Shown in pieces: positions 1 through 5,055 of a stretch of 6,371 bases of DNA (the first letter of the stretch is position 1; each line of letters starts with the position of its first letter). The position numbers were made by a program, and so were the translations under genes. The notes under the pieces were generated by a model. It did no database searches, was not told where the DNA came from, and saw only the letters and a program-made list of their open reading frames with translations. The stretch comes from Anaerolineales bacterium (GTDB lineage Bacteria; Chloroflexota; Anaerolineae; 4572-78; J111): positions 1-6,371 of the forward strand of contig JAAUSP010000450.1 in the NCBI GenBank assembly GCA_012032575.1. The letters are read 5' to 3'.

Positions 1-28
1 TGCCCCTTGCCCCCTGCCCCCCTGCGGG
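1..28. repeat. G-rich heptad tandem repeat (truncated by window edge)
   Basis: C-runs at 3-6, 10-14 and 17-22 recur with a period of seven bases (unit TGCCCCC; GGGGGCA on the minus strand). The array probably continues to the left of the window. It lies in the open frame of the membrane-protein gene. Similar G-rich runs occur at 6239-6308 at the other end of the window. Confidence 0.6.
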
Positions 29-283
29 TACTGTCAGGCGAACAGCCCCCATGTAGAGCCAAAACAACACACCCAACCCAACTACATAAGCAATGAAGCC
101 ATAGACAGAGTAATTTGTGAGCTTCGTATAATCCACAGGGGGTATGGTAGCGTAGAGCCGGGGCAGGGGAAAAGGCAGGGTGAAAACCGATAAATAAATC
201 AATCCGCTCAGGCCGGCAATAAGCGCCAGTTGAGCGGATCGGGAATTGGTAATGTTTTTTTGCAGAAATAGATTTTTAGCCAA
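1..283 (-). CDS. N-terminal part of a multi-pass membrane protein (runs off left edge)
   Basis: An open frame of 94 codons begins at a TTG at 283-281 and is still open at the left edge. The product has two clear hydrophobic segments, about residues 17-36 (LALIAGLSGLIYLSVFTL) and 59-81 (YGFIAYVVGLGVLFWLYM). Between them is a Pro/Tyr-rich loop containing PPVDYTKLTNYSVYGF, so it looks like the start of a polytopic inner-membrane protein. The layout recalls PMT/GT39-type or DUF2029-type glycosyltransferases of Chloroflexi, but that is a guess from the N-terminus only. TTG is chosen because it overlaps the Uma2 stop by 8 bp (TTGGCTAA), an AGG-containing stretch lies about 12 nt upstream, and no ATG occurs before residue 78. 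The last visible residues, GGQGARG, are encoded by a G-rich heptad repeat, so the true reading frame beyond residue 87 could differ. Confidence 0.62.
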   Translation of the reverse strand, partial: MAKNLFLQKNITNSRSAQLALIAGLSGLIYLSVFTLPFPLPRLYATIPPVDYTKLTNYSVYGFIAYVVGLGVLFWLYMGAVRLTVPAGGQGARG

Positions 284-842
284 AAATATCTGCTACCTGA
301 CAGGAAAAGCCGGGCAGAACTGTCTCACCACTCAAAGTATCTGCTTCTCGCCGGGTTTGGGCGGTGCCATCGGGGCGGTGAACGATGACAAGTCGCTGTT
401 GAGGATAAACGACCCAGACCAATTGAGTCCCGGCAGCCAAATAGTCCTGCACTTTATCCTGAATTTCAGAGGCGGTGTCGCCGGGAGAGACAATTTCTGC
501 GGCCAGGTCGGGCGGGCCATCAATATAGCCTTCAGGAAGCTCCCCGGCAGGAATTTTTGCGGCAGACAGAAAGGATATATCAGGACCGCGTATCGTGTCA
601 GGATTTGAGGCCAGTTTATAGCCTGTTTCGGTCATGACATAGCCTAAATGTTTTTGTTTGACAAACCCCAGCAATAGAAAGCCAAGATTTACCGCTGCGC
701 TGCCATGTATTCCTCCGGGTGGCGTCATTTCGATTAATTCCCCTCTTACTAATTCAAAGTTATCCCCCTGGCTGCCCATTTGCCAGAAATCAGCGGCGGT
801 GAGCAATTCTTTGACGTTTACCAGCGTTTTAGTCAAACTCAT
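276..842 (-). CDS. Uma2 family (DUF820) endonuclease-like protein
   Basis: This 188-residue protein matches the usual length and layout of the Uma2/DUF820 family, a PD-(D/E)XK nuclease fold that is often multi-copy in cyanobacteria and Chloroflexi and whose biological role is poorly known. Visible family features are FELVRGELIEMTPPGG (residues 29-44), the GPDISFL strand with candidate catalytic D88, the DLAAEIVSP strand with E116, and the helix SEIQDKVQDYLAAG with K130. VWVVYP follows at 142-147. The set D88, E116 and K130 is the expected metal-binding and catalytic triad, so the protein looks intact. The ATG at 842 follows a strong GGAGGA at 847-852 with a short 4-nt spacer. The gene starts 12 bp after the formate dehydrogenase stop, so it is probably co-transcribed, and its stop overlaps the next gene's TTG. 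I see no functional link to formate metabolism. Confidence 0.92.
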   Translation of the reverse strand: MSLTKTLVNVKELLTAADFWQMGSQGDNFELVRGELIEMTPPGGIHGSAAVNLGFLLLGFVKQKHLGYVMTETGYKLASNPDTIRGPDISFLSAAKIPAGELPEGYIDGPPDLAAEIVSPGDTASEIQDKVQDYLAAGTQLVWVVYPQQRLVIVHRPDGTAQTRREADTLSGETVLPGFSCQVADIFG

Positions 843-846
843 ATCT

Positions 847-852
847 TCCTCC
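847..852 (-). promoter_or_regulatory. Ribosome binding site of the Uma2 gene
   Basis: GGAGGA on the minus strand lies 4 nt before the ATG at 842. It sits inside the 12-bp gap after the fdh stop codon and decides the start. Confidence 0.75.
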
Positions 853-854
853 GA

Positions 855-2792
855 TTACATTGCCGTCAAATCCTTGATCGTCCCCCGGTCTTCCAGCGGA
901 ATGTCGGCTCCGGTGCGGTCGGTGGGAATGGTGGCGGCGCGTTCGATTTTGACCCCGCAGACCTTGTAATCGGGGATTTTGGCCCGCTCGTCCAGGAGGT
1001 GGTGAGTTAAGGTGTTGGCGGCGGCTTCGGCGAAGTGGAAGGGGATGAAGATGGTGCCCTGGGGCGAGCGCTGTGTAACCAGCAGTCGAGCCGTAATCTG
1101 CCCCCGCCGGCTGGATACATCCACCCAATCGCCGGTTTCCAGGCTGAGTTTGGCCGCATCGTGCGGGTGCATCTCGACCGTACATTCCGGCCAGATGTTG
1201 TTCAGCGAGGAGACGCGGGTCATCGAACCGCCGTGCCAGTGATACAGCAGCCGCCCGGTGCTGAGAATAAAGGGATAGGCTTCGTCGGGCAGTTCGCTCT
1301 CGTTGGTGTAGTCCACGGCAAAGAATTTGCCCCGGCCGCTGGGGAACTCCTTTTCAAACAAATAGGGCGAGCCGGGATGGTCCGCCGAGGGGCAGGGCCA
1401 GTGGACACCACCCTCCCGCTCAATCCGTTCGTAGGTAGCGCCGTAAAAGTCGGGGGTAAGGTGGCGCATCTCGTCCCAGATGTCGCCGGGATGGTTGTAA
1501 CTCCAGTTGGTCAGCATTTGCTCGGCATTCTGGCAAATCACCTGGTCCAGACTGTGGGCCGGGCTGTCAGTGTGCTGATCGGCGTCCCGGCAGATTTTGG
1601 CAAGGGTCCGCCTGGCTACTTCCCGGACGATTTCCCAATCGGGGCGAGCCTGTCTCGGCGGGGTCATGGCCCGGCGCACCCGCTGAATCCGCCGGTCGGA
1701 ATTGGTAAAGGTGCCGTCTTTTTCGGCAAAGGAGGCGGCCGGCAGAATGACATCGGCATAGATGTTGCTCTGGTTGAAGAAAATATCCTGGGCGGTGTAA
1801 AATTCCAGTTGTTCCACCGCGTGACGGGCGTGGTTGAGGTCCGGCTCGCTCATCAGTGGGTCCTCACCCATCACGTACCAGCCTTTGACCTGACCGGCCA
1901 GAATGCCGTCCACCATTTCGGTGGTGGTCAGGCCGGGGACGCCGGACAGAGAAGCGTGCCAGGCTTGCTCAAATTTGTGGCGAATCTCAGGGTTGGTGAC
2001 GGGCTGGTAGGCGGTGAACACGGTCGGCATGCCGCCGGAATCGGAGCAGCCCTGGACGTTGTTTTGGCCGCGCAGGGGGTTCAGCCCGGTGCCGGGCCGC
2101 CCGATGTGGCCGGTCAGCAGGGCCAGGTTGATCAGGGTCAGGGCGTTGTCGGTGCCGTGGACGCTCTGGCTGATGCCCATGCCCCAATAAATGGCAGCGG
2201 CGTTGGCTTGGGCATACATACGGGCCGCCTGGCGGATGTCGTCCGCCGGGACGCCACTGATGGTCTCGGCCCATTCGGGCGTTTTGTCTTCCAGGCTTTC
2301 GACGTATTGGGAAAAACCTTCGGTGCGGTCGGCGATGAAGGCCGGGTTGTACAGTTTTTCTTTGACAATCACATGGGCCATGGCGTTGAATACGGCGGTG
2401 TCGGTGCCGGGCTGCTGGCGCAGCCAGAGGCTGGCAAAGTTGCACATTTCGGTGCGGCGGGGGTCAATCATAATCAGCTTGGCCCCGTTGTGCGTGATGG
2501 CCTCCTTGAGAAAGGTGGCGATGACGGGGTGGTTGTCGGCGGTGTTGGAGCCGGTGATGATGAAACATTCCAGGCTTTTCATCTCGGCGATGGAATTGGT
2601 CATGGCGCTGGTGTTCAGCGAGAGCTGTAGGGCTTTGACGCTGCCGGCGTGGCACAGCCGGGTGCAGTGGTCCACGTTGTTGGTGCCCAACACGGCCCGA
2701 AAATATTTTTGCAGCATGTAGTTGTCTTCGTTGGTGGCTTTGGCGCAGACGTTGCAGGTCAGGCTGTCCGGCCCGTACTGCCAGCGCAGGTC
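855..2792 (-). CDS. fdhA: Formate dehydrogenase catalytic subunit, main C-terminal portion (frameshifted from its N-terminus)
   Basis: This is the larger part of a molybdopterin (bis-MGD) oxidoreductase that oxidises formate to CO2 or reduces CO2. Joined to the fragment at 2759-3100 it gives about 748 residues; E. coli FdhF has 715. In corrected numbering, the metal-ligand loop VDHCTRLCHAGSV carries Cys150 followed by His, the position of Sec140-His141 in FdhF, so this is a Cys-type enzyme. RGQNNVQG carries R344, matching the conserved active-site Arg. Also visible are IDPRRTE, QQPGTDTA (about 228-236), SGRGKF (about 588) and a C-terminal MGD-binding domain from about 605 with STGRLLYHWHGGSMTR and IPDYKVCGVKIE. 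It has no twin-Arg signal, so it is probably cytoplasmic. The conserved frame begins near 2792; the open frame upstream to 2966 is a shadow of the N-terminal coding region. No electron-transfer subunit or fdhD gene lies in the window. Confidence 0.95.
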   Translation of the reverse strand, partial: DLRWQYGPDSLTCNVCAKATNEDNYMLQKYFRAVLGTNNVDHCTRLCHAGSVKALQLSLNTSAMTNSIAEMKSLECFIITGSNTADNHPVIATFLKEAITHNGAKLIMIDPRRTEMCNFASLWLRQQPGTDTAVFNAMAHVIVKEKLYNPAFIADRTEGFSQYVESLEDKTPEWAETISGVPADDIRQAARMYAQANAAAIYWGMGISQSVHGTDNALTLINLALLTGHIGRPGTGLNPLRGQNNVQGCSDSGGMPTVFTAYQPVTNPEIRHKFEQAWHASLSGVPGLTTTEMVDGILAGQVKGWYVMGEDPLMSEPDLNHARHAVEQLEFYTAQDIFFNQSNIYADVILPAASFAEKDGTFTNSDRRIQRVRRAMTPPRQARPDWEIVREVARRTLAKICRDADQHTDSPAHSLDQVICQNAEQMLTNWSYNHPGDIWDEMRHLTPDFYGATYERIEREGGVHWPCPSADHPGSPYLFEKEFPSGRGKFFAVDYTNESELPDEAYPFILSTGRLLYHWHGGSMTRVSSLNNIWPECTVEMHPHDAAKLSLETGDWVDVSSRRGQITARLLVTQRSPQGTIFIPFHFAEAAANTLTHHLLDERAKIPDYKVCGVKIERAATIPTDRTGADIPLEDRGTIKDLTAM

Positions 2793-3100
2793 GTCAGCCG
2801 GTCGGCCACCAAATCGAGCGCTTCCTCCCAGGTGGCTTCGCGCCAGTCTTCGGGGTATTGGGCCGGGGTGCGCCGGCCGGGTTGCTGGGGCGTTTTGCGG
2901 ATGAGCGGGACGGTGAGCCGTTTGGGGCTGTGGACAAAATCGGTCCCAAAACGGCCTTTGACGCACAGCCGGCCATAATTGGGCGCGGCGTCGAAGGGCG
3001 CGTCAATGCGGATGAGTTGCTCGTTTTTGATATTGAGCAGTAATTGACAGCCTACCCCACAAAAAGGGCAGGTGGAGCGAACAACGGTGTCGGCTTGCAT
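2759..3100 (-). CDS. fdhA: Formate dehydrogenase catalytic subunit, N-terminal [4Fe-4S] fragment (ends at frameshift)
   Basis: This is the amino end of the same formate dehydrogenase. It holds the Mo-bis-MGD [4Fe-4S] domain with CPFCGVGC (C11, C14, C18) and LCVKG (C46, K48), the spacing of C8/C11/C15/C42 and K44 in FdhF. Next come the usual sequence after the cluster (FGTDFVHSPKRLTVPLI) and the helix WEEALDLVADRL. There is no extra N-terminal ferredoxin or NuoG-like domain, so this is the short single-cluster form. Family similarity stops after DRLT near 2793. From there the frame reads a non-homologous tail to a TGA at 2759, while the expected continuation (DLRWQYGPDSL) is in another frame. 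One missing base around 2791-2793 explains this. The ATG at 3100 follows AGGGGG at 3108-3113 with a 7-nt spacer and is preferred over the in-frame TTG at 3139. Confidence 0.93.
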   Translation of the reverse strand: MQADTVVRSTCPFCGVGCQLLLNIKNEQLIRIDAPFDAAPNYGRLCVKGRFGTDFVHSPKRLTVPLIRKTPQQPGRRTPAQYPEDWREATWEEALDLVADRLTTCAGSTGRTA

Positions 3101-3107
3101 AGATATT

Positions 3108-3113
3108 CCCCCT
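3108..3113 (-). promoter_or_regulatory. Ribosome binding site of fdhA
   Basis: AGGGGG on the minus strand lies 7 nt before the ATG at 3100. It supports that start over the in-frame TTG at 3139, which would place the inverted repeat at 3118-3138 inside the coding region. Confidence 0.7.
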
Positions 3114-3117
3114 AATC

Positions 3118-3138
3118 TGGCCGAGCCACCTTCGGCCA
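3118..3138. promoter_or_regulatory. Perfect 7-bp inverted repeat in fdhA leader, possible operator or mRNA hairpin
   Basis: TGGCCGA at 3118-3124 and TCGGCCA at 3132-3138 are exact inverted copies with a 7-nt spacer, ending 4 bp upstream of the fdhA ribosome binding site. The spacing fits either a dimeric repressor operator or an RNA hairpin that affects ribosome access. A related TTGGCCGAA occurs at 3284-3292. No regulator is identified. Confidence 0.4.
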
Positions 3139-3148
3139 AAAAATTTTT

Positions 3149-3221
3149 AACGCAAAAGGCGCAAGAGGCGCAAATGTTTTTTTAATAATTTCCCTTTAGC
3201 GTCTTTAGCGCCGTTTGCGTT
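3149..3221. repeat. Nonamer-repeat hairpin (GCGCAAAGG-type)
   Basis: The left arm at 3149-3175 consists of three 9-base units (AACGCAAAA, GGCGCAAGA, GGCGCAAAT). The right arm at 3194-3220 has three units of the opposite sense (CTTTAGCGT, CTTTAGCGC, CGTTTGCGT). Across 28 bases the arms pair at about 22 positions, around an 18-nt AT-rich loop. Repeats of this kind are scattered between genes in several bacterial phyla; I know of no established function. Confidence 0.6.
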
Positions 3222-3226
3222 CAAAT

Positions 3227-3247
3227 TTCTTGCTCAAAAAGCAAGAA
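3227..3247. repeat. Small perfect hairpin, 8-bp stem
   Basis: TTCTTGCT (3227-3234) and AGCAAGAA (3240-3247) pair perfectly around a 5-nt loop. It lies 71 bp after the DUF2442 stop. No T-run follows on the minus strand, so it is not a good intrinsic terminator. Confidence 0.45.
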
Positions 3248-3317
3248 CCTGGGAGCGAAGGCTCTAAGTTTGCGCTAAACTTATTGGCCGAAGCCCGGTG
3301 GACGAATTTTAACCTGT

Positions 3318-3641
3318 TTAGGCAGCCCCTCCTCTAACAGATTCCCCCGGCTTGCCTTCGGCCCACTTTTCCAACCACCGCTGCAACGAACGCTGGCTTT
3401 CTCCTGACCGTTTACCCAAAATCAACCCTTCAACCCTAATATCTTCATCTAACTCAGGCCAATGAATCCCTTCCCCAGCGCCGATCAAGCGCCAATTGTC
3501 TCGCTCCTCCGGCGTTCCATGCCACAAACGAGGATACCAGATCAGCGGAACCAACAGTGTCCGGCCATCTGTTAAGTCAACGGTTAAGGTGTCATCGGTA
3601 GTACTAACCTCTAAAGCTTTAACCGCGAGCAGTTCATTCAC
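3318..3641 (-). CDS. DUF2442 domain-containing protein
   Basis: This 107-residue protein matches DUF2442. Visible features are LTVDLTDGRTLLVPLIWYP at 19-37, then RLWHGTPEERDNWRLIGAGEG and IHWPELDEDIRVEGLI. Family members are small and are often encoded beside DUF4160 or other toxin-antitoxin-type genes; a role as an antitoxin-like partner is suspected rather than proven. No DUF4160 partner is visible here. The start is a GTG at 3641, placed where the homologous N-terminus normally begins; no good ribosome binding site precedes it. It lies 15 bp after the HigA-remnant stop and in the same frame, so translation could depend on coupling with whatever is translated upstream. The C-terminal 20 or so residues (EKWAEGKPGESVRGGAA) are outside the conserved core. 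Confidence 0.86.
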   Translation of the reverse strand: MNELLAVKALEVSTTDDTLTVDLTDGRTLLVPLIWYPRLWHGTPEERDNWRLIGAGEGIHWPELDEDIRVEGLILGKRSGESQRSLQRWLEKWAEGKPGESVRGGAA

Positions 3642-3656
3642 TTTGGTAGATAGCGT

Positions 3657-3854
3657 TTACCCTGCTACAGACGAATTGCTTGCTACAGGATATGGCTCGA
3701 TTGTTTCCAGTTCTTGGGCTTCAGCCTGTTGGGTCTGATACAAATCCCAGCGTAGTTGTAAATTCATCCAAAAACCGGCCGACATCCCGAAAAATTTTGC
3801 CAGACGCAAAGCTGTACTTGGCGTCACCCCCCGCCGGCCATTGATAATTTCATT
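3657..3854 (-). pseudogene. HigA-family antitoxin remnant (C-terminal HTH part only)
   Basis: About 65 codons encode the second half of a HigA-type (VapI/XRE) antitoxin. EIINGRRGVTPSTALRLAKFFG is the recognition-helix region and following helix, and SAGFWMNLQLRWDLYQT is the family's characteristic FW-N-Q--DL block, followed by an ordinary variable tail. Complete HigA proteins are about 100 residues, so the first 35-40 residues, including the first helices of the HTH, are missing. Upstream of about 3855 the same frame is only a shadow of the neighbouring unknown gene, and no HigB toxin gene is present. The open frame does extend to 3965, so a chimeric 102-residue protein could in principle be made, but half of the DNA-binding domain would be absent. 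I infer a decayed higBA locus cut by a deletion or insertion. Confidence 0.75.
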
Positions 3855-4251
3855 CGGGAATTTGATTGAGAATGAGAGGTTGATTGTGAATATCATGATT
3901 ATACCAATGTCCAAGCACTTTACGGTAGTTTGAAATCTCGTCCTTAGAGATTCCTGATTCTCCAACTCGGCACCACCAAAGTTGACTGAGGTGAAAAGTT
4001 ATCCAAATATCGTCCGATGTGGATTCAACAAGCGCCTTTAAGGCATTTATATCCGCTGTGGCAGAACCCTTATTCTTATACTCGTGTTGATGCTTCGCTT
4101 TAAGGGTATCCCAATTTTTTTGGTTTATTTCTTCGACTATCCAGTTAGCCCATCCAATTCGTATCTTATTTTCTCTAATACTTGACTCCTCCCATTTTCC
4201 ACCAATACCAAGTTTGATGTAGTAGGCGTTATTGAAGTCAACTGCTTGCAT
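3850..4251 (-). CDS. Unidentified protein, probably 3'-truncated
   Basis: This 133-residue protein is not confidently recognised. It begins with a strand-rich segment (YYIKLGIGGKWEESSIRENKI, then RIGW) and later has DDIWITFHLSQLWWCRV and SNYRKVLGHWYNHDIHNQPL, with many Trp, Ile and Asn residues. The pattern recalls N-terminal domains of longer (about 300-residue) proteins that carry a restriction-endonuclease-like C-terminal domain, where a similar HDI...N.IP segment leads into the rest of the protein. This is a recollection, not a search result. Here the frame ends right after NQIPE, where HigA homology begins, so the 3' part appears lost. The ATG at 4251 is preceded by a purine-rich AAGAGAG. 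Sampled GC is about 42%, against about 68% in a sample of the fdh gene, which suggests an acquired segment. It lies 84 bp downstream of the MNT gene. Confidence 0.6.
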   Translation of the reverse strand: MQAVDFNNAYYIKLGIGGKWEESSIRENKIRIGWANWIVEEINQKNWDTLKAKHQHEYKNKGSATADINALKALVESTSDDIWITFHLSQLWWCRVGESGISKDEISNYRKVLGHWYNHDIHNQPLILNQIPE

Positions 4252-4335
4252 ATCTGCTCTCTTTCTGTATTCGACTAACTTTCGTCTTAAATAAAAGCCG
4301 CAAAGGGATCAAGCAGTTTAACTCCTCAATGTAGC

Positions 4336-4662
4336 TCAAACCACCACGGCTTCCCTTTCCAGAATCTCTTGCCAGAACGGGCCTATTTGCTGGCTGGTAA
4401 TTTCCTGCGGGGTCCAGCCTTGAGCCTGAATTGGCTCCAAGAGTCGAGCAGCAATAATCCCTAACAGTTCCAAACGTTCTCGCCGGTTGAACCGCACCCA
4501 GTCGGGTGAAATAACAATCAAATCAATATCACTGCCTTCTTGGGCTGTGTTCCACCTTTGTGAACCATACAATAATATTTGTTCGCAGTGGATACCAGCC
4601 TGCTCCAACGCTTGCCGAAATTGTTGGATTATGGCTGCAAGTTTGGGTGTTGTTTGAGCCAT
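4336..4662 (-). CDS. MNT-type minimal nucleotidyltransferase (antitoxin-like partner of HEPN)
   Basis: This 108-residue protein has the signature of the polymerase-beta-like minimal nucleotidyltransferases. YGS (32-34) is followed after ten residues by D45-I-D47, the canonical GSx10DxD metal and nucleotide site, in a typical LLYGS...GSDIDLIVIS context. E87 in PQEIT may be the third acidic residue. In characterised MNT/HEPN pairs the MNT protein neutralises the HEPN toxin, in some cases by adding AMP to it; that role is inferred here from family and neighbourhood. The ATG at 4662 follows AGAGAGG with a 7-nt spacer and lies inside the end of the HEPN gene (34-bp overlap), so the two are translated from one message and probably coupled. 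The protein ends with the usual FWQEILEREAVVV helix and appears complete. Confidence 0.92.
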   Translation of the reverse strand: MAQTTPKLAAIIQQFRQALEQAGIHCEQILLYGSQRWNTAQEGSDIDLIVISPDWVRFNRRERLELLGIIAARLLEPIQAQGWTPQEITSQQIGPFWQEILEREAVVV

Positions 4663-5021
4663 TGGATAACCTCTCTGACCTGTCTCAAATACTCACGCGC
4701 AATTTCTTCGGTGTATTCACGGAGCGCTTGTTGCAAGTCATCGGGATAACGGGTGGGAATACTGGCGTTATTAATCTTACCTAAAAATTCTACAAAAACT
4801 TGGGGAAGTTCCAAATTACTCTTGCGGATGAGAAAGATTAAGTCGTGAGATTTGGGCGGGATAGTTTGTGTAACTTCGGTAACATATGCTTTGAGTATCT
4901 TTTCCAGAGCCAGGTGACACATGAATACGACATAGAGGTAACGACCTGTAGCGAGAAGGTGTTGGGCCGTTTCCAGGTCATAATCTGCCGCCTCAATCCA
5001 ATTTTGCGTATCAGATCGCAT
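4629..5021 (-). CDS. HEPN domain protein (toxin-like partner of MNT)
   Basis: This 130-residue all-helical protein fits the HEPN domain (PF05168 type). It has W8 and AADYDLETAQHLLATGRY at the start, the second helix FMCHLALEKILKAYV, PPKSHDLIFLI at 55-65, and TRYPDD at 90-95 before the last long helix. HEPN proteins paired with MNT proteins are toxin-antitoxin-like or abortive defence modules, usually with RNase or RNA-binding activity. I do not see the canonical Rx4-6H catalytic motif: the Arg/His pairs present are spaced too widely. It may therefore be a divergent or non-catalytic HEPN. The ATG at 5021 is preferred over one at 5075 because it follows AGGA with 8-nt spacing and avoids the phosphatase gene, whose stop is 34 bp upstream. 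The MNT gene overlaps its 3' end. Confidence 0.88.
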   Translation of the reverse strand: MRSDTQNWIEAADYDLETAQHLLATGRYLYVVFMCHLALEKILKAYVTEVTQTIPPKSHDLIFLIRKSNLELPQVFVEFLGKINNASIPTRYPDDLQQALREYTEEIAREYLRQVREVIQWLKQHPNLQP

Positions 5022-5055
5022 CAGAGAATTCCTGCAATCTTTCTTCTGGGGGCCT

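Larger units (their letters stand above)
3131..3292. repeat. 162-bp imperfect inverted-repeat element (MITE-like) in the fdhA upstream region
   Basis: The ends TTCGGCCAA (3131-3139) and TTGGCCGAA (3284-3292) are perfect 9-bp inverted copies. The similarity continues inward for about 25 bp with one small gap: the left end reaches AACGCAAA and the right end, read on the minus strand, reaches AGCGCAAA. The interior holds a second, nested inverted repeat and a short hairpin. There is no coding potential and no convincing target-site duplication at the edges, so the mobile-element reading is tentative. It fills most of the 217-bp gap between the DUF2442 and fdhA genes. Confidence 0.45.

Noticed and set aside
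246..1010. Several plus-strand open frames opposite Uma2 and the end of fdh
   Set aside because: They are mirror frames of recognised minus-strand genes, with no domain features.
1035..2630. Long plus-strand open frame of 531 codons opposite the formate dehydrogenase gene
   Set aside because: It is fully antisense to strongly conserved coding sequence, has Gly/Val-rich composition typical of mirror frames in GC-rich genes, and shows no recognisable domain.
3149..3221. Nonamer units considered as a CRISPR array
   Set aside because: Units are only 9 bp, directly adjacent without spacers, and inverted in the second arm.
3855..3965. N-terminal extension of the HigA frame (start at 3965) as genuine antitoxin sequence
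   Set aside because: These residues overlap the unknown 133-residue gene in another frame and show none of the helices expected at a HigA N-terminus.
4252..4335. Possible promoter (TTGATC-like box) in front of the 133-residue gene
   Set aside because: No convincing -10 box at proper spacing could be seen.
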